A stretch of 52,707 nt of DNA, taken from Nanoarchaeota archaeon (GTDB taxonomy: Archaea > EX4484-52 > LFW-46). Location: the NCBI GenBank assembly GCA_018897155.1, contig JAHILE010000025.1:1-52707 (forward strand), in the 5' to 3' direction. The notes beneath the pieces are model-generated. The model made no database searches. It worked only from the letters and a program-made list of their open reading frames with translations, and was not told the origin of the DNA. A program made the translations under genes and the position numbers. This document shows, piece by piece, positions 51,556 to 52,707 of the stretch. How positions within the stretch are numbered: position 1 is the first letter of the stretch; every line of letters starts with the position of its first letter.

Positions 51556-52539
51556 ATGAAAGTTGCAGTATATTACAAAAATAATGATGTGTGGATAGAA
51601 GAGCGGTCAAAGCCGGAAATATCCGACGGAGAAATTCTTGTTAAAATGAAAGCATCCGGAATCTGCGGAACTGATGTGATGGAATGGTACAGAATAAAGA
51701 AAGCTCCGCGCGTCCTTGGCCATGAACTGGCAGGCGTTATTGTTGAATCGAAATCGGATAAATACGCTATTGGTCAGCGCGTTTTTGTAAGCCATCATGT
51801 TCCTTGCAATGTATGCAAATACTGCAGAGCAGGAAATCATACTGCGTGCGAAACCCTGCATAATGGCAATTATGAGCCCGGAGGGTTCAGCGAATTTGTA
51901 AGAGTTCCGAAAATAAATGTTCTTTTTGGCACATATCTTTTGCCGGAAAATGTCTCTTATGAAGAGGCGACAATGATGGAGCCTATTGCATGTGTTTTGC
52001 GCGCCCAGAGAATAATGAATGTTGCTAAAGGGCAAATAGTTATAGTTATGGGTTCCGGAGTTTCGGGGCTTTTGAATATACTCATCGCTAAATTAAGAGG
52101 CGCAAAAGTTGTTGCGACAGACATCAACGAATACCGGCTTAAAAAAGCAAAAGATTGCGGCGCGGATAGTGTATTAAACGCAGGCGAAGAAATAACTGTC
52201 AAAGCAGAGCATATTATAATGTGCACCGGAGCAATGCCTGCATTTGAAAAAGCATTCAAATGCGCGGATAAAAAAGGGACTATTATGCTTTTTGCCATCC
52301 CAAAAGAGAATATTTCTATTCCAAATGCCGAGTTTTGGAGAAATGAACTAACCTTGATTTCAAGCTATGGTGCTGCGCCGCGCGATTTGGAAGAATCTTT
52401 GGAATTGATTAAATCCGGAAAGATAGATGCCAAAAGCTTGATAACTGACAGGTTTTCATTAGATGATGTTCAAAAGGGATTTGAAACGGCAACAGCGGCA
52501 AAAGAATCGCTAAAGGTTGTGATTATTCCAAATGCATGA
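51556..52539 (+). CDS. Zinc-dependent medium-chain alcohol dehydrogenase
   Basis: A 327-residue MDR enzyme. Catalytic zinc ligands include the Cys in SGICGTDVM (near residue 35) and the GHE in VLGHELAG (near 56). The structural zinc site has four cysteines, CNVCKYCRAGNHTAC (near 84-98). The Rossmann loop is VMGSGVSGLLNIL near 166, followed by the acidic end VVATDINEYR, which favours NAD. It resembles sorbitol/threonine dehydrogenases; substrate unknown. AGGAGGTG at 51541-51548 gives a strong ribosome site. Confidence 0.92.
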   Translation: MKVAVYYKNNDVWIEERSKPEISDGEILVKMKASGICGTDVMEWYRIKKAPRVLGHELAGVIVESKSDKYAIGQRVFVSHHVPCNVCKYCRAGNHTACETLHNGNYEPGGFSEFVRVPKINVLFGTYLLPENVSYEEATMMEPIACVLRAQRIMNVAKGQIVIVMGSGVSGLLNILIAKLRGAKVVATDINEYRLKKAKDCGADSVLNAGEEITVKAEHIIMCTGAMPAFEKAFKCADKKGTIMLFAIPKENISIPNAEFWRNELTLISSYGAAPRDLEESLELIKSGKIDAKSLITDRFSLDDVQKGFETATAAKESLKVVIIPNA

Positions 52540-52609
52540 TATTCTGACTGCGCCAAACTTTCGTACATAAAGAAATTGCCTAAAATTTGCGCATCCGTTC
52601 GCGAACTCT

Positions 52610-52707
52610 GTTCACTTGCGTTCTCAGCTTTTGAGGACTCCTTCAATTCCTCAAAATTCGTTCGCTCTCGGCTTTTTCAACCATTCACAAACGTTATCGG
52701 GTTGAAA
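52610..52707. repeat. Hairpin modules at the right edge
   Basis: CTCAGCTTTT, stem GAGGA/TCCTC and AAAATTCGTTCGCT are followed by CTCGGCTTTT, stem TCAACC/GGTTGA and AA, where the window ends. These follow the same rule as the modules at 37.1 kb and the spacer also has TTCGCT. No gene is seen after the dehydrogenase stop. Confidence 0.65.

Overview
The window is archaeal. It encodes a TATA-binding protein, transcription factor S, PCNA, archaeal-type CCA-adding enzyme, RqcH, EndoQ, Taw1 (wyosine pathway), a TrmB-family regulator, geranylgeranylglyceryl-phosphate synthase, archaeal GAPDH and pyruvate:ferredoxin oxidoreductase. Promoters are archaeal: many first genes have an A/T-rich box about 24-27 nt before the start codon (probably leaderless mRNAs), while genes inside operons carry GGAGG/GGTG ribosome sites and ATGA overlaps. 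The sequence does not name the organism. BHB introns at odd positions and the gene set suit an uncultured DPANN or deep euryarchaeal lineage, but that is inference.

Layout. Positions 1-7050 are an accessory block: a DUF1016 nuclease tail, hsdS, an AlbA_2 (Schlafen-like) regulator and hsdR, then a tyrosine recombinase lying just past the 3' end of a tRNA-Leu(GAG) gene. Positions 7100-11750 hold EndoQ, a large surface lipoprotein and Taw1. Positions 12000-18580 hold a second type I restriction cassette: HsdR, RhuM, a fused HsdM-HsdS, a BRO-N protein and a leftover HsdS-like tail. Positions 18580-29250 carry core genes (rqcH, tbp, sugar nucleotidyltransferase, regulator, glmS, pgk) plus two extracytoplasmic proteins of unknown role and a dead ATPase gene hit by a 92-bp MITE-like element. 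Positions 29297-34500 hold MntA/HepT, a short asparaginase-like gene, gap and porA/porB, with two small cysteine-rich paralogues between porA and porB. Positions 34500-47100 mix Nudix, TFS, signal peptidase, RNase Z, OB-fold protein, PCNA, a standalone restriction-type nuclease with a RAMA-like domain, RelBE, CCA enzyme, TrmB and a ScpA operon. Positions 47170-52540 hold GGGP synthase, MtnP/MtnA (methylthioadenosine salvage), a class I aldolase of the LsrF/FbaB family and a zinc alcohol dehydrogenase.

Main discovery. Three bulge-helix-bulge (BHB) introns can be folded by eye. Two lie in the tRNA-Leu gene: 38 nt in the D loop and 160 nt in the T loop; removing them gives an 84-nt class II tRNA with complete arms. 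The third is a 36-nt insertion in the protein-coding gene porA. It carries an in-frame UAA, and its predicted removal rejoins the family motif PITPQ-THIVEDL exactly. The window therefore appears to show BHB splicing acting on an mRNA for a central metabolic enzyme.

A second theme is a family of hairpin modules with a conserved base (GCTTTT ... AAAATC) and unrelated, internally complementary tops. They occur between genes at 37.1, 51.4 and 52.6 kb, as a degenerate copy at 42.3 kb, and inside the T-loop intron of the tRNA.
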